DNA of 64,000 nucleotides from an uncultured Colwellia sp. (GTDB lineage: Bacteria; Pseudomonadota; Gammaproteobacteria; Enterobacterales; Alteromonadaceae): the NCBI GenBank assembly GCA_913058395.1, contig CAJXQI010000013.1, positions 1 to 64,000 of the forward strand. Reading direction: 5' to 3'. Below are positions 48,649 through 57,133 of the stretch, in pieces. The position numbers and the translations under genes are program-made. Each line of letters starts with the position of its first letter. The stretch's first letter is position 1. A model generated the notes under the pieces. The model was given only the letters and a program-made list of their open reading frames with translations. It searched no databases and was not told where the DNA came from.

Positions 48649-49072
48649 GCCTACTCTCCTGACTTTTATGGGTCGATTGACTGGTAATGCGTAATCATAG
48701 ACTACTACCAAGCGGGTAATATTTAATTTACTAACTTCTTCAATAATGAACTAGTAAACGAAATAAAGTGCAAATGAGTTTGCCTTGAAAGGATAGGGAA
48801 AGCAAATTTTTTTAAACAGGTGTTTTAATTAAGCGTATTAATATCGAAAATCTACCTAGTTAACATGTTAAATATATCACTCTCATTTTGAATTTATGAC
48901 TCGAAAAACTGTTTGTATGCTTTATTAATTAAGGGGTTTGTCGTCTAAAGCAATATTTCATCTGAAATTAACAAACAAATTCCCCCCTAGTTAACTTGCT
49001 AATAAACATATTGATTTAAGATAAATTCAACGTACTATATAACTATAATAATAATGCATTGTAAGGTATGTC
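48649..49072. other. Divergent intergenic region of fadBA
   Basis: About 420 AT-rich bases. They hold the PsrA-like palindrome (48811-48828), a 12-bp palindrome TTAACATGTTAA (48860-48871), and CCTAGTTAAC twice (48855-48864 and 48986-48995). No gene is visible. Confidence 0.6.
48811..48828. promoter_or_regulatory. Candidate PsrA operator of fadBA
   Basis: TTTAAACAGGTGTTTTAA is a near-perfect palindrome (7 of 8 paired positions) of the AAACA-N2-TGTTT type known for the fatty acid regulator PsrA in Shewanella and relatives. It lies about 165 bp before fadB. Confidence 0.65.
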
Positions 49073-50917
49073 ATGAAAGCAAAGTTTGTACGATTAAGAT
49101 CAAGTGTTATGTTATTAATTTTTAGCATGGGTCTTATTGTAGGGGGTCAAACTGTGGTGCAAGCTGCCACTATAGATCATGAGAAAGCCACTTTAGTGAG
49201 TAAGTTCGCTAGATATGTAAGCTGGCCTGCAGAAGCTAGACAACGAACATTTGTTATCGGTGTTTATGGTGATGTTGAGAAGCATAAATTTTTCAGTGAT
49301 TTCTTTGTAAATAAGGGAGTTAAGGGGAAAGATATTGAGGTGCGTTTAATAAAAAGCATCAGCCAAGCCAAAGATGTAAATATTTTATATCTTTCAGCGG
49401 GTAACCAACGAATTTTAACAAAACTAAATGATAAAAAAATCAATAAATCACATGTCTTAATTATTACTGAAGACACTAAAGAATTAGCTAAAACGATGGT
49501 TGATTTTTCCTATAATAAACAGCAAGGTAGCATTAATTTTAAAATACTTGAAGATAACGTTCTAGATGCTAAATTAACAATGCCGGATCTGTCTTACTTT
49601 GTGGATAATAAAGATAATCGCGAAGTATTGTCTGCAAGTCCTACTTTTACTTCAAAAAACCAAAAATCAAAGCAAATATCTGCGTTTAAAAACAAAATAG
49701 AACAACAAGAGTCTTCATTAAATAAACTAAATGAAAGCCTAAGTTTAAGTAAAGAGAACTCAGAAAAGTATTATGCAGCACTACAAGAACAGGCTGAACG
49801 TTTAAAGGCTGTGCAGCAAGAAGATGCAAAGAAGAGTCAAGAAATCAAATCTAAAAATCAACAATTAGAACGTTTAGAAACACAATTACAAGCTCAAAAA
49901 AAGCAGTTAGAAGCAAGTAAACAAAGTGTGAAAGCTGTTGATGAAGGAAGTAATGTAGAACAAGACACCGCAATTATTGCTTTAACTGAAGAACTTAAAG
50001 TTAAAAATGAAGAGCTTCAAACGCAAAACGATGAACTTCAAAAGCAAAACAACATTAAAAATGATAGCGTCATAAAATTAACGAAAGAAGTCGAAGATAG
50101 TAAAGGTCAATCAAGCTTTCAAACGTTATTTTATATATTTCTTATTATTGCCATCATTGCCTTAGTTGCTGCATTTATGATGTGGAAAAAGGCTAAAGAC
50201 GCAGCGTTACAAGCACCATTGCCATCAAAAAATGAAAAAAATCCATTGTTACCTGTTAGAGAAGAGCAATTAATTAAATCAGAAAATTTCGCCGCACTAG
50301 GCTATATAGCTACTGATATTACTTATGCAGTTGGTCTGTCCTTAGATGATTTACAAGCTCAACTTGAAGCTACAGGTGATGCTAAAAATGCAACAGCACT
50401 TAAGCCAGTAGTTACCTTACTAGAAAGCTTTAACTTAATTGCCGCAGATCAAGATGACACTAAAGTTCAAAGCTTTGATGTTATCGCTTACACACAAAAA
50501 ATGCTGATGTTGTACGACTTTGAATTCAGTCAAAGTGATATTGTTTATAGCTACTCTGGAGAAAAAGAGTTAACTATTAAATCGGTGCCAAGTTATGTTG
50601 CGTTAATTTTACTAAATATAATTAACAATTCGTTGAAACATGGTTTTGATAATAATGGCAACGGTAAAATCGCTTTAAAAATCGAAAAAGGAAATAAGGG
50701 TGGCGCTAAGATAACTTACTCTGATGACGGTAAAGGAATGAGTAAAGCTGTTATTGGACAAGTGTTTGACCCATTCTTTACAACTCAAAGCAGTCGAGGC
50801 TACGTGGGTGTGGGTATGAGTACTACTTATGATTTGGTCAAGAAAAAATTGGCTGGTGATATTAAAATAGATAGCCAAGAAGGCAAAGGTACAACAGTTA
50901 CTATAACCTTACCTTAA
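49073..50917 (+). CDS. YfiR-domain/histidine-kinase-like hybrid without the phospho-His
   Basis: 614 aa. A signal peptide (to about residue 31) is followed by a YfiR/DUF4154 periplasmic domain (about 36-180, starting EKATLVSKFARYVSWP). Then come a long coiled coil (200-345), a transmembrane helix (351-371), a short DHp-like helix and a HATPase domain. The ATPase boxes are intact: NIINNSLKHG (515-524), DDGKGM (551-556), FDPFFTT and GVGMSTT. In the DHp helix, ALGYIATDITYAVGLSLD puts Tyr 418 where the phospho-acceptor His should be. It probably signals by another route, or modulates a partner kinase. Confidence 0.85.
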   Translation: MKAKFVRLRSSVMLLIFSMGLIVGGQTVVQAATIDHEKATLVSKFARYVSWPAEARQRTFVIGVYGDVEKHKFFSDFFVNKGVKGKDIEVRLIKSISQAKDVNILYLSAGNQRILTKLNDKKINKSHVLIITEDTKELAKTMVDFSYNKQQGSINFKILEDNVLDAKLTMPDLSYFVDNKDNREVLSASPTFTSKNQKSKQISAFKNKIEQQESSLNKLNESLSLSKENSEKYYAALQEQAERLKAVQQEDAKKSQEIKSKNQQLERLETQLQAQKKQLEASKQSVKAVDEGSNVEQDTAIIALTEELKVKNEELQTQNDELQKQNNIKNDSVIKLTKEVEDSKGQSSFQTLFYIFLIIAIIALVAAFMMWKKAKDAALQAPLPSKNEKNPLLPVREEQLIKSENFAALGYIATDITYAVGLSLDDLQAQLEATGDAKNATALKPVVTLLESFNLIAADQDDTKVQSFDVIAYTQKMLMLYDFEFSQSDIVYSYSGEKELTIKSVPSYVALILLNIINNSLKHGFDNNGNGKIALKIEKGNKGGAKITYSDDGKGMSKAVIGQVFDPFFTTQSSRGYVGVGMSTTYDLVKKKLAGDIKIDSQEGKGTTVTITLP

Positions 50918-50935
50918 GTCTATTTTAACTAAATT

Positions 50936-50983
50936 AAATCGAGTAATTGATGTACTAGCATGCATCGTTGCTCGATTTTTTAT
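50936..50983 (+). terminator. Terminator of the YfiR-hybrid gene
   Basis: AAATCGAG (50936-50943) pairs with CTCGATTT (50971-50978), with further pairing inside (TTGATG with CATCG) and a T-run after. Confidence 0.75.
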
Positions 50984-51030
50984 TTCCCTGAATAAAATAG
51001 CAAACAATATTACAGCGTTTGATTAGCAAT

Positions 51031-51064
51031 CAAAAAAGGGCTTAGATTTCTCTAGGCCCTTTCT
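51031..51064 (-). terminator. Terminator of the DUF3297 gene
   Basis: AAAGGGCTTAGA (51035-51046) and TCTAGGCCCTTT (51051-51062) pair with one G-T type mismatch around TTTC. The A-run on the left is the minus-strand T-tract. Confidence 0.8.
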
Positions 51065-51142
51065 CGTTTATAACAAGTGACTCTTCACAATCTTAACTTT
51101 ACATCAATTCAATTGTAAGATTTCCCGTTACGCAATTTCAGC

Positions 51143-51391
51143 TTAATTATAAAAAGCTTCAACTGTTCCTTTCATCGTCATCAACAATGGCTGACCTCGA
51201 CGATCTAATGCTTTCGGAGCAGGAAATTTTATCCAGCCTTCACTAATGCAGTATTCCTCAACATCATTACGCTCTTTACCATTGATGCGAATACCAATAC
51301 TGTGTTCGAAAATTTCAGCCACATGATGTGGGCTACGCGGGTTACCTGAAAGGCGATCCGGTAAAGCTGGAAGCGATTTAGTGTCGTTCAT
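51143..51391 (-). CDS. DUF3297 family protein
   Basis: 82 aa, soluble. The core DRLSGNPRSPHHVAEIFEHS, GIRINGKERNDVEEYC and EGWIKFPAPKALDRRGQPL is the conserved body of this small uncharacterised proteobacterial family. I start at ATG 51391 (MNDTKSLP), with AGG eight bases upstream. Function unknown. It stands alone. Confidence 0.88.
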   Translation of the reverse strand: MNDTKSLPALPDRLSGNPRSPHHVAEIFEHSIGIRINGKERNDVEEYCISEGWIKFPAPKALDRRGQPLLMTMKGTVEAFYN

Positions 51392-51857
51392 GTTTATGAC
51401 CTGAGATAAATAAAAGTGCGCTATTGTAGACAATATAGCGCTAACGCTCAAGAATAGTGCGAGAGTTTAGATGCAAAATAGTACCTTACCATTTATTTTC
51501 ACCCAAACTAGCCGTTTTAACGCCAGTATATAGACCTTTCAACAACAATAATTCAACAGCATAGCAAAACACTTATGTGATACGCTTTATTTAGAAAAGC
51601 TTAGATAGGTAAAATACTGCACTTATTATGACAAGCCATATTTGCATATGCTGCTTTCATTAGCGCTCACCGCTAAAATGTACTTGTAGTTTAATTTAAC
51701 CTCACAGTAGCTCATTTTTCTCACCACTTATGCCAATTTATCTTCACCTATTCCCAACATAATGTTATTCCTAAGGTCTGACCTCTAGGAATATCGACTT
51801 CGATTTGTTAACATACAACTGCGTACAAGTGTACGCTGAATTATTGGGAATTTATAC
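51392..51857. other. Intergenic region upstream of yqfA
   Basis: About 465 AT-rich bases between the divergent DUF3297 and yqfA genes. The only clear element is the FabR operator at 51820-51837. No reading frame is convincing. Confidence 0.6.
51820..51837. promoter_or_regulatory. FabR operator upstream of yqfA
   Basis: TGCGTACAAGTGTACGCT contains a perfect GCGTACA-N2-TGTACGC palindrome, 20 bp before the GTG start of yqfA. It is of the same type as the site before the desaturase (3024-3041) and FabR sites in E. coli. Confidence 0.85.
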
Positions 51858-52493
51858 GTGCAAACACAAAGCTACGATTTATCAGAAGAAATTGTTAATG
51901 CAATAAGTCACGGCCTAGCCACGTTACTTAGTGTTGCCGGTTTAACACTTTTAGTCACTCTTGCTTGGTTACAAAGTGATGTATTGAAAGTTATTAGCTT
52001 TGCCGTTTACGGCACCAGTTTAATCTTACTATTTAGCGCTTCAACACTTTACCACGCCCTACTTAATGCAAAGGCTAAAAAGGTTTTTAAACTGCTCGAT
52101 CATTGCGCAATTTATTTATTAATTGCCGGCACTTATACACCTCTTATGCTAGTTACATTAGCTGATGATATCGGCATATTGATGCTGACAATCATATGGG
52201 CAATTGCACTTCTAGGCGTAATATTCAAAATAAAATTTGGCAACAAATATAAGAAGTTATCATTAGCAACGTACTTAGGCATGGGCTTTATTTCTTTAAC
52301 AATAATAAACAAGCTCAATGCCCAGCTGGATACTGGAGGCTTAGCACTACTCGCTTTAGGTGGTTTGATTTATGCGTTAGGCACTATTTTTTATGTTCAA
52401 AAAAGCAAAAAGTATAGTCATGCGATATGGCATGTTTTTGTATTGATTGCGGCAATTTGTCATTTCTTCATGATGCTATTTTACGTTTTATAA
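51858..52493 (+). CDS. yqfA: Hemolysin III family membrane protein YqfA
   Basis: 211 aa with seven hydrophobic segments. EEIVNAISHGLATLLSVAG near the start, STLYHA and the final IWHVFVLIAAICHFF are the PAQR/hemolysin III signatures, with conserved His and Ser residues likely to bind metal. YqfA is reported to be part of the FabR regulon in enterobacteria, and a FabR site precedes it here. It is probably a membrane-lipid-linked hydrolase or sensor. GTG start with GGGA nine bases upstream. Confidence 0.92.
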   Translation: MQTQSYDLSEEIVNAISHGLATLLSVAGLTLLVTLAWLQSDVLKVISFAVYGTSLILLFSASTLYHALLNAKAKKVFKLLDHCAIYLLIAGTYTPLMLVTLADDIGILMLTIIWAIALLGVIFKIKFGNKYKKLSLATYLGMGFISLTIINKLNAQLDTGGLALLALGGLIYALGTIFYVQKSKKYSHAIWHVFVLIAAICHFFMMLFYVL

Positions 52494-52552
52494 ATAGCCG
52501 GGTAACTAATCTGCTTAATAGCAGCTAACGATATGCCGATAAGTATATTGAC

Positions 52553-53719
52553 CTAATAAGGTTTAATAAATTCGGCAAACTTCATTAACACACTCGCAAA
52601 ATCTCTCTGTCCTAAACCTAGCCGAAAGTAATTTCCAGAAAGGCCAAATAGCTCACTTGGCAGTGCTAAAACACCAGTATTTTTAGCTAACTCTGTTGAC
52701 CATTGTCTCATCGATTGCACATTTTTAACTGCCACTAAGGCGAGAATGCCAGCTTTAGGTGGATACCAGTTCAATATGTCACTATGTTGCTCAACAAACT
52801 GTTCAAATAGTGCAATATTACGCACAATAATTTTATTATTAGTTGCTAATATTTGCTGACTATTTTCGAAAGCAATAAGTGCCAACGCTTCATCGGTAGC
52901 AGAGCAGCAAATAGAGTTCTTTGTTTTAATTGCTCTTAAATTATCCATAATGGCTTTATTAGGCGTAATCGCCCAACCAATACGTATACCTGACAAGCCA
53001 AAGCTCTTTGACATGACACCAATCACAATACTATTTTGATAATCTAAATAGCGATGTGCCAATGCAACATCATCATAATTACTCGCTTGCGATACATCAT
53101 CACTTAATAAGTAACACTGATATTTTTTTGCCAGTTGTAGAATACTTTCAGCCAACGCACTGTCAATAATGTTTCCGGTTGGGTTGTGCGGTGAATTAAG
53201 TACAATCAAGCGCGTTTTGTTATTTACCACTCGCTCAAAGTCTTCAAAGGTGATGTTCCAGCCATTACTCTGCCTAAGCTGAATTTCTCTAACCTTTACA
53301 CCGAGTGATTTTGCCATGCTAACTAGCGATGGGTAACTCGGCGTAACAACGACAATTTCATCACCTGGGCACAGCACACTTTGATATATTGCTGACAACG
53401 CTTCTTGGGCGCCTGAAAACGTTACTGCATCATCAGCGCTGAGTTGCTGTTGATGTGAATTTAGCCCTTGATGAAAAGTAACAATAGCTCTTCGTAATGC
53501 AGCACTTCCTTGAATAGAAGCGTATTCCAGCTGAGTGTGAGTAACATCGGTGTTAGACAGCTGACATAACTGCGCCAAGGTCAAGGACTGCGCAGTCGAG
53601 TCACTAATACTATCCGTTACATAAGGTGCTAATTGCCGGCTAAATTCGATGTGCGCAGGTAAAGCGTGCTTTGGCATTGCTTTTGATATCACACTAGACA
53701 TTGATAAATCCGATTCCAT
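52553..53719 (-). CDS. PLP-dependent aminotransferase-fold enzyme, probable OvoB-type lyase
   Basis: 388 aa fold-type I enzyme. PLP-binding lysine is K238 in MSKSFGLSGIRIGW; SPHNPTGN and SDDVSQ are the cofactor motifs, and YFRLGLGQRDF holds the carboxylate Arg. It follows ovoA by nine bases on the same strand. Ovothiol synthesis needs a PLP-dependent lyase to cleave the histidyl-cysteine sulfoxide made by OvoA, and this is the obvious candidate by position. An ordinary aminotransferase cannot be excluded. The start could also be ATG 53701. Confidence 0.85.
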   Translation of the reverse strand: MESDLSMSSVISKAMPKHALPAHIEFSRQLAPYVTDSISDSTAQSLTLAQLCQLSNTDVTHTQLEYASIQGSAALRRAIVTFHQGLNSHQQQLSADDAVTFSGAQEALSAIYQSVLCPGDEIVVVTPSYPSLVSMAKSLGVKVREIQLRQSNGWNITFEDFERVVNNKTRLIVLNSPHNPTGNIIDSALAESILQLAKKYQCYLLSDDVSQASNYDDVALAHRYLDYQNSIVIGVMSKSFGLSGIRIGWAITPNKAIMDNLRAIKTKNSICCSATDEALALIAFENSQQILATNNKIIVRNIALFEQFVEQHSDILNWYPPKAGILALVAVKNVQSMRQWSTELAKNTGVLALPSELFGLSGNYFRLGLGQRDFASVLMKFAEFIKPY

Positions 53720-53728
53720 AATGATTAA

Positions 53729-55849
53729 TTATTTCATTCGCCATGCAGTCATTTGACATTTATCAACGGTAAAGTTTCGCGCTGACTCGTCCATAACGCG
53801 GTAAAGCTCATGCTGGCTAGTAAGATTAAATTTAGGCTCTAGTCGATTTCTCAGTGCTTCTAATGCAAATAAATTCTCACCATTAATTTTCATTCCACTT
53901 AACCATTTACTTTGTTCGGTATGCTGACTTTGATAGTGGTAATCAGAAAGAATAATTAACAGTCCTGATGGCTTCAAACGGCTAATAGCATTACGTAGTA
54001 AGCTTGCCGGATCATAACTTGTCTCAAGTGCATGTTGAACAAACACCACATCGTAGCCTTTAAAAATATCCTTCAAGTTACAGCCATCACCTTGGCTAAA
54101 TAAGATACGCTCACTTTTCGAGTTCGGTACGGCATCTACAAGCTTGAGTTCATGGTATTGGCAAATATCACCTTCAATAGTTTTGGTATAGCGAACACTA
54201 CCGCCAGTTTGCAGTTGTACCCCGTGTTGAATCGTTCGTGCTGAAAAATCAACTGCATCAATATGAGCAAAGCTTTCACTTAGCTCAAAGGCTACACGCC
54301 CGACACTACAGCCCAAATTTAATAAACGATTTGTTTGAACACCATTGTTACTTAATAAGGTTTTTATATGGGCCACGATCTGTTGACCGTAATCTTCATA
54401 AGCTAATGATTGTTCGCCAAAATAACAGTCTAATTGCTGACAAATATTTTTATCGGTTTCAAACTCATTAACTTTTGTTTTTGGTACATCTTCGATATCA
54501 CTTTCAACATAACGAAAGCCAGCATGTTGAAAGAAGTGACGACGAAAAGCATAGCGAGAAGAAGCTAACGTTTCGTTACCTGTTGATATCCAAGAGCCAC
54601 CCTTGATTAAATTATGCTTACCATCAAAAGTTGGCGTTGAAAAGTCATCATATAAAGGGTGTACCTTAAAGCCAGGAAAACCGTCAATTGCAGATTCAGA
54701 CCATTGCCAAACGTTACCGATGACATCGAAAAACTCACCATGACCAAAGCGGTTAACCGGGCAAGAAGAAGCATAATAGGCTAAATCAATATTGCCAGGT
54801 GCTTCACGCCACTGACTTTGCTCACCAACTACATTCTCTCTTAAGCAAGCCCACTCAGCTTCGGTTGGTAGACGAATGTAGGTGTCGCCTAGACTTTGTC
54901 GCCACTGGCAAAAAGCTTTAGCTTCTAAATAACTTACCTCAACTGGCCAATCTAAAGGCAATGGCATTTCACTGGTTAAGTTACGTTGTAAGTATTGGTT
55001 ATTTTCATAACGCCAAAACCTCGGCATTTTAGCTTGACTAAATTGCAGCCATGCTTGACCTTCTTGACACCAAAAGTGCTTCGATTGATAACCTTTAGCT
55101 TCCACGAATGTTAAAAACTCTTGGTTAGATACAAGGTATTTACTGGCTTTAAATTCAGCCACCTCAACCTCTAGTGCGCCATATTCATTATCCCAGCCAA
55201 AAGTTTTATCTTGAGCTTTTTTTCCTAATAAAATAGTTTGAGCGGGCACCGAAACCAAGCTATTTTCGGGTGCATTTGCAGATTCAGGGCATGACTGCCA
55301 AGCATTGTCAGCTGTTAACCATTGCAATGGCAACATGCGCATAATGACCGATGATGTCTCAAGATGAATGCGTTCATGCTCGCACCCCATCAAAATAATC
55401 CAAGCCAATGAATCTTGGTCAATTGGTAAACTCAGTTCCATATTCTCAATAAGGTTTAGCACTAATTGATATACTTCACTGCGGTAATTACGCACCTCTT
55501 CGACACTCGGCCAATCATAATGCTCGCTATTAAGATCGTCCCAACTCATTTCATCAACACCCACCGCGCAAATAGCTTCTAATCGACTATTTACCCGTTG
55601 GTTAATGTATTTCCCAAGGATCAATTTATTAATATAAAATGTAGCTGTGTGTCCGAAATAAAAGATTAATGGATGACGCAAGCGCTCGGGTCTTAGAAAA
55701 TACGCCTCATCATGATTAATGAGAGAAAACAAAGATTCATAAGTTGCCCAAGTATTTTTAAAGTATGCGACTAGCTCTTGGCGTTTCTCAGCGACTGATG
55801 GACTATCAAGTGTTGGAGAGCTTAATTGAGTGATCATATTATTTTTCAT
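53729..55849 (-). CDS. ovoA: 5-histidylcysteine sulfoxide synthase / methyltransferase OvoA
   Basis: 706 aa with the full three-domain layout of OvoA. A DinB-like domain (about 20-175) gives the iron ligands H67, H158 and H162 (HERIHLE). A formylglycine-sulfatase-like domain (about 195-450) contains RLPTEAEW and GNVWQW. A SAM methyltransferase (about 490-700) has LLNLGCSVGRVAFEL. The enzyme joins cysteine to C5 of histidine with oxygen, and its last domain can N-methylate the mercaptohistidine to give ovothiol A. It is the middle gene of a three-gene operon. Confidence 0.93.
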   Translation of the reverse strand: MKNNMITQLSSPTLDSPSVAEKRQELVAYFKNTWATYESLFSLINHDEAYFLRPERLRHPLIFYFGHTATFYINKLILGKYINQRVNSRLEAICAVGVDEMSWDDLNSEHYDWPSVEEVRNYRSEVYQLVLNLIENMELSLPIDQDSLAWIILMGCEHERIHLETSSVIMRMLPLQWLTADNAWQSCPESANAPENSLVSVPAQTILLGKKAQDKTFGWDNEYGALEVEVAEFKASKYLVSNQEFLTFVEAKGYQSKHFWCQEGQAWLQFSQAKMPRFWRYENNQYLQRNLTSEMPLPLDWPVEVSYLEAKAFCQWRQSLGDTYIRLPTEAEWACLRENVVGEQSQWREAPGNIDLAYYASSCPVNRFGHGEFFDVIGNVWQWSESAIDGFPGFKVHPLYDDFSTPTFDGKHNLIKGGSWISTGNETLASSRYAFRRHFFQHAGFRYVESDIEDVPKTKVNEFETDKNICQQLDCYFGEQSLAYEDYGQQIVAHIKTLLSNNGVQTNRLLNLGCSVGRVAFELSESFAHIDAVDFSARTIQHGVQLQTGGSVRYTKTIEGDICQYHELKLVDAVPNSKSERILFSQGDGCNLKDIFKGYDVVFVQHALETSYDPASLLRNAISRLKPSGLLIILSDYHYQSQHTEQSKWLSGMKINGENLFALEALRNRLEPKFNLTSQHELYRVMDESARNFTVDKCQMTAWRMK

Positions 55850-55890
55850 ATCTTATTCTTTATCTTAATTAAAATATTACAACGACTGGG

Positions 55891-57000
55891 CTAAAAAATA
55901 ATGTCAGCCGGCTGAAACAACTTTAAATAATGCTGCTGTAGTAATTGCCCTGTGCTTTTTTCAAAACTTTCGCCATTAATAAGACCATGCGAAGTCCCAT
56001 TAAGTACTCTGTCTATACTCTGACTAAACCAGTAATTATTCTCAAATAACGTAATTGCGCCGACATGATTACTTTGATCGTGTAACGAGCTAGGTAATCG
56101 ACCATAATTCTGTTTTTTCAGACTAACACTGTCTTTAATATCATCAATCGTGTCGATGATATTGAGCAAAGCATAAATGACATTCAAGTATGGGTTGTAT
56201 TCCTCACTGGATGCACCTAATCGGTGCTCAATACGTGCTGTTTTATGCCAGTTACTTTCGCTAAGCAGAACATTGTTTTTATCATCATAAAGTAGTGGCT
56301 CAACACCCATTTTCTGATTATGTTTACCAATATCACGATAAAGAGCAATGCTACCTTGATGCCCACCTGAAATGTCGACGGGAGAACACAACTCTTCTGC
56401 CAAGCCATATTTTGACTTTAACGCTAAACGCTCAAAAGCCTCTTCTTCTGGCAGGTAAATCAGACTCGCCGCCAAGCTAGTTTGCAAAAAGCGTTGCTGT
56501 AAACGCTCACCAAAATCACCGTCAACCAATAAATTATTGCCATGTTCATCTTGTAAACTAACATTAATTTGTACGGCATTTGGGATATGAACCGCTCGAT
56601 TATCGCCACTAAAAATATTTTCACATCCAGAGGCTAACTTACCGTTATCTCCAGCCCATACCACAGGTTTAATCAAGGTTTTCGTAATACCTTGAGTAGC
56701 AAACAGTTTTGGTAAAAAATACAATGCACGACTGAGGTTCACAGCCTCTTTTAGTGGGCTTTGGCCATTAAATAGAGAAACATATTCCCATTGGTTACTC
56801 CAATACTCAGCAACCACTTCCCCGTCAATATTCAGCTCAGCTAGCTGACGGTTTATTTGGTCGTAATTAACAGCTAAATCAACTGGTTTTTGATAACAAC
56901 CTTCCAGCTCAAAGTGTATAACGGGGCGATAGCCCTTTTTATTTATATAGTTTTGTAAGCCAGCAATAATATGTTCCGCTAGCTTATTTAATCTGTTCAT
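55891..57000 (-). CDS. Divergent glutamine-synthetase-like protein in the ovothiol operon
   Basis: 369 aa. It has no N-terminal beta-grasp domain but shows a glutamine-synthetase-type catalytic order. HFELEG (30-34, the E-x-E metal pair) and QWEY (about 70-73) come first. NAVQINVSL (141-149) stands where GS has GSGMHxHQSL, so the His is replaced. ARIEHRLGASSEEYNPYL (255-272) and LPSSLHD (302-308) follow. The 227-residue spacing from E-x-E to E-x-R equals that of GS. It probably makes an amide or gamma-glutamyl bond, but the altered His region points to a substrate other than glutamate/ammonia. It is the first gene before ovoA (41 nt). Confidence 0.7.
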   Translation of the reverse strand: MNRLNKLAEHIIAGLQNYINKKGYRPVIHFELEGCYQKPVDLAVNYDQINRQLAELNIDGEVVAEYWSNQWEYVSLFNGQSPLKEAVNLSRALYFLPKLFATQGITKTLIKPVVWAGDNGKLASGCENIFSGDNRAVHIPNAVQINVSLQDEHGNNLLVDGDFGERLQQRFLQTSLAASLIYLPEEEAFERLALKSKYGLAEELCSPVDISGGHQGSIALYRDIGKHNQKMGVEPLLYDDKNNVLLSESNWHKTARIEHRLGASSEEYNPYLNVIYALLNIIDTIDDIKDSVSLKKQNYGRLPSSLHDQSNHVGAITLFENNYWFSQSIDRVLNGTSHGLINGESFEKSTGQLLQQHYLKLFQPADIIF

Positions 57001-57133
57001 TTGGAAAAAATCATAATAGATAAATATTCGAATTTTAGTAACTACATAAGTAAGCGATATAAACCAGCTTAATAAATTGACCGTCGATCTTTATTATTTA
57101 TTTCTGGATATACGAATGAATAACGTTTTAGGT

